NCBI GenBank assembly: GCA_016716365.1
Contig: JADJWM010000006.1
Span: 1-64,000, forward strand
Direction: 5' to 3'
Length of the DNA stretch: 64,000 nucleotides
From: Chloracidobacterium sp.
GTDB taxonomy: Bacteria > Acidobacteriota > Blastocatellia > Pyrinomonadales > Pyrinomonadaceae
The notes under the pieces are model-generated. The model searched no databases and was not told the DNA's origin. It saw only the letters and a program-made list of their open reading frames with translations. Shown in pieces: positions 1-8,212 of the stretch. Numbering within the stretch: the first letter of the stretch is position 1; each line of letters begins with the position of its first letter. The position numbers and the translations under genes are program-made.

Positions 1-570
1 ATTCCTGATAACCGCGGCAGCGCTAGTCCTTTCCGCGGCGATACCGTCACTCCGGCCGCGCCGTCCGGGCGCGACACGCTGGGCAGGCCAGGTGGCGTGA
101 TTTTGCGGTCGCAGATAGTAAAAACCACGCATGTCGTGCGATACCATCAGGCTCGCCCCGCCGTCAACCTGCCCGGCACAGTCGTCCTCGCCGACGTTCG
201 GATAAGAATAGTCCTGGTCCTCAGGCCGCATCCTGCACGCGTTCGCCCGCCGGTGCCGATTAAACTGTGCTGCCCTGATAAAACGGGCCGCCTCGCCGGT
301 CTCGTCCCAGTCCCGCCGCCGAGCATTTCGACAGGTTGATCCTGGGCCAGCGGATAGAAGCCGCACGGCTTTTACGTCTCGACGTTGTTCCACATATCAT
401 GCCCTTGCCGCTCGTCCACGTGGTCTTTGCAGGCAAGCGTACGTCCGGCACGCAATGCACTTGTTCGTACCGCCGAACACCGCTGCGAACTGTTTTGAGA
501 CGAGCTTCGGGATTACCAGTAGGATATCTCCCTTCGGCTTTGCCAATTATTTACGCGGGCCTTAATTCAT
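1..570 (-). pseudogene. NarH-like FeS beta subunit, indel-broken and cut by left edge
   Basis: Remains of an electron-transfer beta subunit of the type II DMSO-reductase family (NarH/EbdB-like), which normally carries four FeS clusters and relays electrons between the molybdenum subunit and the haem partner. Reading across several one-base shifts gives NNWQ...RREISYW from about 560, VFGGTNKCIACRTYAC near 480-435, KTTWTSGKG, YPNVGEDDCAGQVD near 215 and a block resembling the second ferredoxin segment near the edge. No frame stays open for more than about 60 codons. The protein-level conservation across frames suggests sequencing indels rather than an old pseudogene. The start is placed at the ATG at 570, 44 bp after the preceding small membrane gene. 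The rest lies outside the window. Confidence 0.6.
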
Positions 571-613
571 TCTTTCGCTGACTTGGTTTATTTTTGACGG
601 TTGTTTTAGGCCG

Positions 614-1079
614 TTACTGGCGGGTCATTTGGGTCGCAGCCATCGGGGGTATGACCGCTCCAGCCCATTTCACCACTGCCTGCCGCGAAAGACTGCTGGT
701 CGAGAACAGACGGTCGCGGCGACCGATAGCAAAAGCCGTCATCAGGGCCATCAGCCATCGCGGCCCGCGTTTCGCGGTGCCTGATCGCAACGTATGCTGC
801 GATGCCTGCCAGAGTGGTTACGGCAAACGCGGCGCACCCATCAACTTAGGTTGCGTAGTGCTTCGTTCGCGCCATGATTCGACCGTCGGATCCCAGTTCG
901 CGAATTCCCCTGCAAAAAACACCAGAAATTGTAGAGCAACGAAGACCATCAGCCTTAGGCAGAACAATCATTCCGTCCGCGTTCGACCTGACGAGCCCGA
1001 CAGCCAGCACGACGGAACCGAGGACCATTCCGATCGCCGGGTAGTAGTTGATCAGTTGGTGAATCTTTAGGCTGTCCAT
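614..1079 (-). pseudogene. small membrane protein of the Mo-enzyme operon, indel-broken
   Basis: About 155 codons between the alpha and beta subunit genes. The first frame gives MDSLKIHQLINYYPAIGMVL followed by a hydrophobic segment. After a shift the reading continues FVALQFLVFFAGEFANWDP, then a histidine-containing helical stretch, and ends VKWAGAVIPPMAATQMTRQ with TAA at 614-616. It looks like a three- to four-helix integral membrane protein, similar in layout to DUF2231-type proteins; the family assignment is inference. At least two indels are needed to restore one frame. Its position between the alpha and beta genes suggests an anchor or quinone/haem-interacting accessory subunit. Confidence 0.5.
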
Positions 1080-1103
1080 CACCTAACTTTACTTTTCATA
1101 AAC

Positions 1104-2120
1104 TCACCGGAGATACCTCTTCATCGCGTCGGACTGGTTCTCGGGCGTATCCCCGAATCCACCGGACGCCACAGCCCTTACCGTCGACCCGCCGGTTCCG
1201 CTTTTCGAGATCTTTTACAAGGCCTCTCGCGGGCGCTCGGTGGACAATGGATGTCCGGTGCAAAGCCCTGCCGATCCTGGGCCGAACATTCCTTTCCGAC
1301 CAGCGAATCCGTCATCCAGTGGTTTGAGCCAGCCGCGTTGCCGATTGGTGCGAGCCCGAGCGGAACATCGCTTGATAATTCGTTCGCGGGTTTTTTGCCA
1401 GTCCGTCTTCGGCGTTCCTTCGCCCTGCTGCGAGCCGGGCGTCGCTGCATACATGTTGAACCACATTCGCGTCACGCCGCGGGCGTTCCGGGGTAATAAC
1501 GGGCACGGCATCATCCGCGCGACCTCGTAATTCCGTTTGTCGTTCTGCCAGCCGCGGAACGGGCGGTCCTCCGGGTCGGGATCGATCCAGACGCAATCGC
1601 CGTCGTTGATGCCGAGTTCTTTGGCATCGGTCGGGTTGATATCAACACAGCCTTCCGTGACGAACGGCGAGCGTTTGTCGTGACGGTAGATGTCGCCGAA
1701 GGGGGCCGAAGAGGATCGCGACCATGTCTGTATCGATCGGGGTCGTGTGCGATCCGTGGCGGTACTTCAGGCGTGTGGAAAATGAACTTAAATCCGTCCT
1801 TACAAGCGGGTGGGCCGTCTTCCGGGCCTCTTCCCACGTGTAACGACATTCCGCCCGCATCGCGTCTCAGCTCAGGTCGTCGCGTTTCGCTCCGTAATCC
1901 TCGGGCCTTTGGGCCTCAACGCCTCGTGCGGCGGTGCGATGATTATATTTGGTTCCAAGGAACGTCGAATCGACCGGTTCGCGGTGGACGGGCGATTCTC
2001 GCCGGCGTCGATGAACTCGTCCTCTTCGCGGTAAAACCAAGCCTTCCGCTCTTGTGTACCACGGCGTGGAGTCAGTAAGCTGGTCGTAGCCAACATTCTT
2101 CGGCGTCGTCCGGCTGTTCA
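1104..2120 (-). pseudogene. C-terminal third of the NarG-like alpha subunit, indel-broken
   Basis: Continuation of the alpha subunit that begins at 4502. Successive frames read WFYREEDEFIDAGENRP (about 2030), then KYRHGSHTTPIDTDMVAI (about 1765), which belongs to the C-terminal molybdopterin-dinucleotide binding domain, then MMPCPLLPRNARGVTRMWF (about 1510), GFAGRKGMFG (about 1310) and a terminal reading ending SDAMKRYLR with TGA at 1104-1106. Together with the upstream part the intact protein would have about 1130 residues, a normal length for a type II alpha subunit. Frame changes occur every 50-200 bases although the amino-acid sequence stays family-like, which points to base-calling indels. 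Confidence 0.65.
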
Positions 2121-4502
2121 TCAGGGCCCGGAATGCCTTCGAGGGCCTTTGCGGGCAATTCGCTGAAATTGCAGCCCTTCGTATTTGTCAGAATTGTCCA
2201 GGATCCTCTGAAGATAAACGTCGGTATTGTTCTCATTGACGAATTTCCAGTAATCATTGAAACGTTGGTCGCCGGTCAATTCCGCGAGCTTCGACGCGAC
2301 GAGCGAATAGACCTCGATGTCACCGATCGTGTTAAAGATCCGCTCGATCGGTGTCCGTGAAAGACGATTGTGGAACGGGTTCGTCACCGAGGCCGTCATA
2401 TCCGGATGTTTCAGTTCGGCCCACGAATCGACGCCGAAGACCACATCGGCCCACTCGCACGACGTCGACCACCACCATTCGTTAACGGCGATCATCTCGA
2501 TCCGCGGAAGTGCGTTGAACACCTGGTTGTAATGCCATTTCACGTTACCGAGGATCGAATTCGCATTGGCAAACCAAAGCGATTTCGTCGGGCAGGGCAT
2601 ATGGGTCTTACCCGTCAGGATCGTGTTCCCGACCTTTAGCGGATGGTCCTCGTGGTTGTAATAGTGGGCTGACTCGGCGGTCCAGTACGCCTTCGGCCGG
2701 GCCGGTTTGGTTGGATCGAGTTCGATATCAAATGGATTCTCGTTTATGTACTGCGGGCAGCCGTTGAAAAGGGCGGTCCGGTAATTCCCCGCATACGAGC
2801 CGATATTGCCGCCGATCTTCCCGACATTGCCGGTCAGTGCGGCCAGCATGATAGTGTCGCGGTCCTTATTGTCGCTGTTGAAGAATTGGTTTGGCCCCAT
2901 CCCGAGGGCGAAGAGCGTCGTTCCCGGCTCCTTTGCAATGTGGCGGGCCAACCCCTCGACGGCCGCCGCCGGAGCCCACGTCAGTTCTTCCGTGGTCTTC
3001 GGATCGAAATGCGCCGCATATTCCTTTATCAGGTCGAAAACGGGCCGGCACTTGACCTTGCTGCCGTCGGCGAGCGTGACCTCAACGGCACCTTCGAGCA
3101 GAGCGTTCGCCATCTTCGAGTTCGCTCCGATGTCGTCCCGCGTGACCGCAATCGCCTCGTTCCGTGCGGTATCGAAGAAAACGTAATCGCCCCACTCGGC
3201 TCGAAGCTTTTCAGGTACGACGTTTTGCGTGGTCTGCTGGATCGGCGGCGGCTCCTTCTCCCCGGTTTTGACAATGAAAGTCTGTTTTAGTTCGGCCGGT
3301 GTCCCGCCGACAACCTCGCTCGCCTTGAGGTATTTGAGCGTGTCCATCCGGACGAGGATCGGCATGTCCGTCCACTCGCGAACGTACTTGTCGTCATAAA
3401 GCTTTTCTTTGATGATCACGTTCGCCAGCCCGAGGGCGAGTGCGGGCGTCGTTCCGGGCCGGACGACGATGACGTCATCGGCCTTGGTTGCCGTGGCCGA
3501 ATATTCGCAAGCTATCACGACGATCTTGGTGCCTTTCAACCGTGCTTCCGTCAGCCAGTGAGCGTCCGGCATCTTGGTCGTGATCCAATTCATCCCCCAC
3601 ACGACAACGGTCTTTGCATGCTCGACCGAACACAGGTCGAATTCGACCGTTTGCTGGCCCGATACCATCGGGTGCCCCGGCGGCAGGTCCGTATGCCACG
3701 AGTAGTTGTCAAAGCCTTTTCCGCCGACTGCCTGATCCGGCCCTACGCCCCGGATCTTCGAATCGAGCAACGCCATCGAATTGGCGAATCGATACATCCC
3801 GAACACGCGGGTCACGCCCAAAAGGGGCATTCCGCCGCGGAATTTCATCACGTTAGTGCCGATCCCGCGGGTCGCTTCGATCACCGATTCGTCATAATGC
3901 TGATCCCGCAACCGCCGCATGCCCTCTTCCCCTGTATAGGTCTCGGCGATATTCTTCAGGGCGGCGGCCACGATCACGGCCGCCTCCGCGTGCGGCATTC
4001 TTATCCACTCATCGCGCGCCCGCTGAAAGTAACTTTCGTCGGGCCGGCCGTCCTTTCCTCTCGGAAATCCCTCGTCGTGCCAGCGTTTGAAGCCCGCCCG
4101 GACCATCGTCTGGTTAACCCGCCGGTCACCGTAAAAGCGGCGGGTAAGTGCGAGTCCCTTCTGGCATACACGCGGGTCCCACCTGTGCGTGGTGCCGTTT
4201 CCGGCAAGGTCCTTCGCTTCGCCGTATCTCATCGACGGACCGATCCGCGTGATCACGCCGTCCCGGACATATGCATGAAGCAGGCAGTTGTGCGTGTCGT
4301 TCGGAGCGCAGGTGAACGTGTATTTTGAATCGTACTTCCAAAGGTCGCGATAGACGTTCTCCCAGCCGCGGTCCGGATACGCCGCGAGAGGATTGGCGAT
4401 GGCTTCAAGGCCCCACGCCTTCGTTGCCGAAACGGCCAATGCGCCGAACCCTGCAGCCGATATCCGTGCCAAAAATTCTCGTCTTGAGATCTCGCTTTTC
4501 AT
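2121..4502 (-). CDS. NarG-like molybdopterin oxidoreductase alpha subunit (Tat-exported), N-terminal 793 residues
   Basis: Catalytic subunit of a type II DMSO-reductase-family enzyme (relatives: nitrate reductase NarG, ethylbenzene dehydrogenase, chlorate and selenate reductases). The N-terminus has a twin-arginine signal (SRREFLA, residues 6-12, then a hydrophobic stretch), so the enzyme should act outside the cytoplasm. The FS0 cluster motif is C65-x3-D69-x3-C73 with C113 downstream, instead of NarG's His/Cys/Cys/Cys. NYSWHTDLPPGHP at 267-278 aligns with the NarG segment containing the Mo-ligating aspartate, here D272. The frame is lost at 2121 and coding continues in other frames to 1104. 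It lies 18 bp after a multihaem cytochrome gene. The substrate cannot be read from sequence; an oxyanion reductase or a hydroxylating dehydrogenase are both possible. Confidence 0.85.
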   Translation of the reverse strand: MKSEISRREFLARISAAGFGALAVSATKAWGLEAIANPLAAYPDRGWENVYRDLWKYDSKYTFTCAPNDTHNCLLHAYVRDGVITRIGPSMRYGEAKDLAGNGTTHRWDPRVCQKGLALTRRFYGDRRVNQTMVRAGFKRWHDEGFPRGKDGRPDESYFQRARDEWIRMPHAEAAVIVAAALKNIAETYTGEEGMRRLRDQHYDESVIEATRGIGTNVMKFRGGMPLLGVTRVFGMYRFANSMALLDSKIRGVGPDQAVGGKGFDNYSWHTDLPPGHPMVSGQQTVEFDLCSVEHAKTVVVWGMNWITTKMPDAHWLTEARLKGTKIVVIACEYSATATKADDVIVVRPGTTPALALGLANVIIKEKLYDDKYVREWTDMPILVRMDTLKYLKASEVVGGTPAELKQTFIVKTGEKEPPPIQQTTQNVVPEKLRAEWGDYVFFDTARNEAIAVTRDDIGANSKMANALLEGAVEVTLADGSKVKCRPVFDLIKEYAAHFDPKTTEELTWAPAAAVEGLARHIAKEPGTTLFALGMGPNQFFNSDNKDRDTIMLAALTGNVGKIGGNIGSYAGNYRTALFNGCPQYINENPFDIELDPTKPARPKAYWTAESAHYYNHEDHPLKVGNTILTGKTHMPCPTKSLWFANANSILGNVKWHYNQVFNALPRIEMIAVNEWWWSTSCEWADVVFGVDSWAELKHPDMTASVTNPFHNRLSRTPIERIFNTIGDIEVYSLVASKLAELTGDQRFNDYWKFVNENNTDVYLQRILDNSDKYEGLQFQRIARKGPRRHSGP

Positions 4503-4520
4503 ATAAATTCCTCACTCAAG

Positions 4521-5462
4521 TCAGTTACCGCCGAGCGTCCTGATGTACGCCGCGATCGCTTCGATCTCCGCCCGCGTTAGAGCGGGCCGGACCACAGATG
4601 ACGTCGCAAATCCCTGCATTATCGTTCCCCTGCGGCCACGGCTGATCGTTTCGACCAGGTAGGTGTCCGTCGCCGTTTCCAGGAACACCTTATTGCCGAG
4701 GGCCGGGCCCTCGCCGCCGATTCCTTTGGCTCCGTGACATCCGGCACAATTCGACGTGAAGAGACGTTCGCCGAGTGCGGCGTCGGCATTGACCCAACGC
4801 GCGGGCATCGTGTCGCCGGCAAATTGCACACCCCCGCCCAGGCTTCGGATATAGGCGACCAGCGTCGTGATCTCCGCATCATTGAAACCGTTCTGACGCT
4901 CGCCCCACGGGAGCATCGGCCGGCCGGGGCGGCCGCGTTTTATCGCCGCGAACAGAAAATCGTCCGACGCCAGCGCCAGAAAATCGGGGTTGGTGATCGA
5001 CGGGTTCGGCGGATAGCCGGGGAACCGTGTACCTTGCCCATTATTCCCGTGACAGCTTGAACAAACGGTCGAGTATAACGTCGCCGAGTCCGTTGCGAAC
5101 TCCCTTCCGCCGAAACGCATCGCCGTCACGCGGTCCTTCGGGAGAAACACGTCCGGAAGGCTTCGTCGGCGAAGCGAGAGCATATACATCGTAAGCAGGT
5201 CGAGTTGTTCGTCGTTCAGGTTCTGCGCGGGCATCAGCGAGCCGGCCACGGTCGATGCCGGCGAGCGAAAATGCTGAACGATCCAGTTCGTCAGCGTCCG
5301 GTCGCCCGGTACGTTCCGGAAATTAAGCTGGTTCGGGTCGCGTTCGCCCATCCTTGAAAGCTCCGGGCCGTTCTCGCCGCCGAATCCTCCCAATGCATGA
5401 CAGCCGGTGCATCCGACCGAATTGTATTGGGCACGGGCTTCGATCAGTTTCGGTGCACCCAT
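4521..5462 (-). CDS. multihaem cytochrome c, C-terminal half (three haems)
   Basis: Contains three CxxCH haem sites (CTGCH at 18-22, CSSCH, CAGCH), each within a small cytochrome c domain; the last two are typical mono-haem class I domains ending in hydrophobic helices (TTLVAYIRSLGG, EAIAAYIRTLGG). It has no signal peptide of its own. The same frame is open upstream of the ATG as REVNDADRAAIKTFLDTR, which is the natural continuation of the gene before it. I therefore read it as the second half of one seven-haem protein split by an indel near 5515. It probably links the bc-type complex to the molybdenum enzyme. It ends 18 bp before the alpha subunit start. Confidence 0.85.
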   Translation of the reverse strand: MGAPKLIEARAQYNSVGCTGCHALGGFGGENGPELSRMGERDPNQLNFRNVPGDRTLTNWIVQHFRSPASTVAGSLMPAQNLNDEQLDLLTMYMLSLRRRSLPDVFLPKDRVTAMRFGGREFATDSATLYSTVCSSCHGNNGQGTRFPGYPPNPSITNPDFLALASDDFLFAAIKRGRPGRPMLPWGERQNGFNDAEITTLVAYIRSLGGGVQFAGDTMPARWVNADAALGERLFTSNCAGCHGAKGIGGEGPALGNKVFLETATDTYLVETISRGRRGTIMQGFATSSVVRPALTRAEIEAIAAYIRTLGGN

Positions 5463-5502
5463 CCTCGTGTCGAGGAATGTTTTTATCGCGGCCCTGTCGG
5501 CG

Positions 5503-6177
5503 TCATTGACCTCCCTGAAAGCGACGCCACGGCCCGCCTTGGGCCTCGACGTTCTTCTGGGCGTGAGCGGTGTACCAGTTCTGGTTGTAACCCTTCAGTC
5601 CGACGTGTGAAAGATCGGGCCCTTCCATCCCGGTCTCGCCGCCGGGGCGTAGCGTTCCGCCTCTTCCGTCGAGCCGGTGGCACGAATAGCAATCAAGTCG
5701 CTCGAATGTTTTTCGCGCGGTTGAAAGCGTTTCAAGATTCGGAACGTTCAGTGGAGTGTGGCAGGTTCCGCAGCTCGCATATGCGTATTTCGCCGGGAGC
5801 ATCGGCTCGGTCCAAAAGTGCACGTTTCCGTGGGCATCGTCCTTCTCGGTCGCCTGTCCCTGGCCGCCATGACACGTCGTACATCCCATCGTCGCGGTGT
5901 CGTGGACCACATTCTTATGCGGTTGGGCAACCTTCGAGTCCGAGAGGATCTGTTCGCCGGGTGCCATTCCCACGTGGCAGGTCACGCATCGGTCCGCTTT
6001 CTTCAAGTCGGGATTGACTATCTGCCGGAGGCGAACGTCGATCGGCCCCTCTTGGGTTCTTGCCTGGCCCTGGATGGCATGCCACTCCTTGAGAAAGTTC
6101 TCCGAGACGGCAGCCGCAACCAGCAGAGCCAGCACGCCCAGGCTTGATATCAGAAGCAAATATTTGTTCTTCTTCAT
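5503..6177 (-). CDS. multihaem cytochrome c, N-terminal half (four haems), frameshifted into next gene
   Basis: Membrane-anchored or exported cytochrome: one N-terminal hydrophobic segment (residues 5-23) after MKKNK, then four haem sites (CVTCH, CTTCH, CGTCH, CYSCH). It ends abnormally in WRRFQGGQ. Removing one G from the GGG run at 5513-5519 (plus-strand CCC) changes the end to RRFQEVNDADRAAIKTFLDT and joins the protein to the three-haem half downstream, giving about 551 residues and seven haems. The start is 4 bp after the cytochrome b gene, so the two are probably translationally coupled. A genuine split gene is possible but less likely than a homopolymer error. Confidence 0.85.
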   Translation of the reverse strand: MKKNKYLLLISSLGVLALLVAAAVSENFLKEWHAIQGQARTQEGPIDVRLRQIVNPDLKKADRCVTCHVGMAPGEQILSDSKVAQPHKNVVHDTATMGCTTCHGGQGQATEKDDAHGNVHFWTEPMLPAKYAYASCGTCHTPLNVPNLETLSTARKTFERLDCYSCHRLDGRGGTLRPGGETGMEGPDLSHVGLKGYNQNWYTAHAQKNVEAQGGPWRRFQGGQ

Positions 6178-6181
6178 AGCT

Positions 6182-7729
6182 TTAATGAGCGTTCCAATCG
6201 GCGGGCGACCAGAAAAATTCCCAGTTTGGCCCGCGGAAATAAGTGCCGATCACCGTCAGGACGATAAATCCGCACAGAAAACATGTGAACAAAGCCAATG
6301 CCCCGGCACGCGTCGAATTGAACCGTCTTAAGGCCCAGATCGAAAACCCGGCATAAAGTACCGTAATGACGGTACCCGGATTCACCAGCGTGATCACCAA
6401 CTGCGGAATGTCCGGGAACCATTCCCTTAACCATCCGAACCTGATCGCGACCGCCTCGACCGCAATTGAGGTCGCAAAACCATAGATCATCGACCACCCG
6501 ACTAATTTCGCTCCCCCGGGCCCGCCAAACCATTCGCCCGTCCCTTCTGTTTCTTTATCGAGGAACGGGATCAACCCGAGCCCGATCCAGCAGAGCATCG
6601 GAATCCCGATCCCGCCCATGAATGCCGAGAACGCCACTATTTCCTGCAGCCCGAGGAAGTACCACGGCGCCTTTGCGGGATTCTCGGGCACCAGCGGATT
6701 CGCCAATTCCTTAAGCGGGGCGTCGGATACGAAGGCGAGCACGATGCAGATAAGGGTCGTGAACATCAACACCCCAAGCTCCGCATAAAACAGGTGCGGC
6801 ATTGAAGGGACGGTGTTCTCGGGCCCGCTGCCCACGGCCGGCGTCCGCCCTTTGACGACCGCCGCAAGCTGGTAGGTCTTCTGCGGTTCTTCGGTAAAGA
6901 CCGGATAATGCTCCTCTGCATCGGCCTTCACGCGGTCATCGACATCGACCGGCTTTGCCAGCCCGCCGTCCTTTCGGATCCGCCAGAAGTGCACCGCCAT
7001 CAGCATCGCCAGGACCAGCGGCAGTATCATCACGTGAAGCAGATAAAATCGGATAAGCGATTCTTCACCGACCTTGTCCGACCCGAGGAGCACCTCACGC
7101 TGGAGCCCGCCGATATCGAAAAATTCGGTGATGCCCATCGCGTCGGTGATCTCACGCGGCGATTGTGCGATGTTCGCACCGATCGTGATGGCCCAATAGG
7201 CAAGCTGGTCCCACGGAAGCAAGTAGCCCGTGAACGAAAGTGCAAGCGTAGTCACCAGCAATCCCCAGCCAATGAACCAATTGAATTCCCGCGGTTTGCG
7301 ATAGGACGCCGTATAGAATGCCCGGGCCATATGCAGCAGCACCGCAACGACCATCACGTTCGCCGCCCACCGGTGTATGTTGCGCATGAACCGGCCCGTC
7401 GGCACGATGAAATGAATGTCCTTGATGGATTGGTAGGCGACGTCCGGGTAAGGCTTGTAATAGAACATCAGCAGCACACCCGTCACCAGCGTGATCAGGA
7501 AAGCCGCCGTCGTGATGATCCCAAGGCCCATCGTGGCCGTCCATCGCAGGCTCCAGAGATGGGTCCTGACCGAGTGGAGATGAAGAAAAACATTCCCGAA
7601 GACGAACGACGATCGGGTCCGGTCCGAAACGGGGGCACCGCCGCGGAACATCGCGCGATAGATCTGCGAGGGAACGCTCTTCAGGTTCACCCAAAACTCA
7701 TTCAGCGCTGATCGGTTTGCTTCGTCCAT
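6182..7729 (-). CDS. cytochrome b of a bc-type quinol complex (b6 and PetD parts fused)
   Basis: Integral membrane cytochrome b, 515 residues, that oxidises quinol and passes electrons to the Rieske protein and its own b haems. Haem ligands are seen as two His pairs: IHRW...LLHMAR (13 residues between the histidines) and LLHVMI...AVHFW (14 residues between, as in b6f-type proteins). The Qo motif appears as APWYFLGLQE in the PetD-like half. About eight hydrophobic helices can be counted. It sits between the Rieske gene (3-bp gap) and the multihaem cytochrome. A cytochrome b next to a Rieske protein and NarGH-like subunits recalls the haloarchaeal nar operons. Confidence 0.92.
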   Translation of the reverse strand: MDEANRSALNEFWVNLKSVPSQIYRAMFRGGAPVSDRTRSSFVFGNVFLHLHSVRTHLWSLRWTATMGLGIITTAAFLITLVTGVLLMFYYKPYPDVAYQSIKDIHFIVPTGRFMRNIHRWAANVMVVAVLLHMARAFYTASYRKPREFNWFIGWGLLVTTLALSFTGYLLPWDQLAYWAITIGANIAQSPREITDAMGITEFFDIGGLQREVLLGSDKVGEESLIRFYLLHVMILPLVLAMLMAVHFWRIRKDGGLAKPVDVDDRVKADAEEHYPVFTEEPQKTYQLAAVVKGRTPAVGSGPENTVPSMPHLFYAELGVLMFTTLICIVLAFVSDAPLKELANPLVPENPAKAPWYFLGLQEIVAFSAFMGGIGIPMLCWIGLGLIPFLDKETEGTGEWFGGPGGAKLVGWSMIYGFATSIAVEAVAIRFGWLREWFPDIPQLVITLVNPGTVITVLYAGFSIWALRRFNSTRAGALALFTCFLCGFIVLTVIGTYFRGPNWEFFWSPADWNAH

Positions 7730-7732
7730 TTC

Positions 7733-8212
7733 CTACACCTTTGTTCCGGTCTTGACCGTCGCTTCCTCGTCGATAACAAAACCGCTGCCGCCCTTCGACA
7801 CCTTTAGCCACGGAAGCGGTTTCGGTGCCGGGCCTTTTGTGACCGCCCCGTCCTTTGAAAACCCGGACCCGTGGCACGGGCATTCAAAGCCGTTTGCGTT
7901 CGGCTTGACGATGCAGCCGAGATGCGTGCAGACGGTCGAGATGGCGAACACTCCTTCGCCGTCGCGAAACACCGCAACGCTCCGGCCCGGCGGCACGAAT
8001 GCCTCGCCCTCGGGCAAAGCGTCCGGCAGGGCCACGCTGTATTTCTTTGACGGGGAGGCCGAAACGGCCGCCTTGGGCAGCTTCAGCATCCCAAACATCG
8101 AAACAAAGAACGCCGCCGCCATCGACGCCAGTGCGGCAAGCCCGAGGAAGTCTCGTCTCGGCATCGGCTCCGGCTCGAATCTTGACCTTTTTTCCGTGGG
8201 TTTCGTGGTCAT
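7733..8212 (-). CDS. Rieske 2Fe-2S protein
   Basis: Rieske subunit of the bc-type complex, 159 residues. A Tat-like N-terminus (MPRRDFLGLAAL) precedes a transmembrane anchor. The two cluster boxes are CTHLGC and CPCHGSGFSKDG, containing the two Cys and two His ligands plus the disulphide cysteines. Start chosen at the ATG at 8212, which overlaps the stop of the upstream oxidoreductase by four bases (ATGA); a longer frame upstream is only antisense to nothing and lies inside that gene. It works with the cytochrome b 3 bp downstream. Confidence 0.92.
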   Translation of the reverse strand: MTTKPTEKRSRFEPEPMPRRDFLGLAALASMAAAFFVSMFGMLKLPKAAVSASPSKKYSVALPDALPEGEAFVPPGRSVAVFRDGEGVFAISTVCTHLGCIVKPNANGFECPCHGSGFSKDGAVTKGPAPKPLPWLKVSKGGSGFVIDEEATVKTGTKV

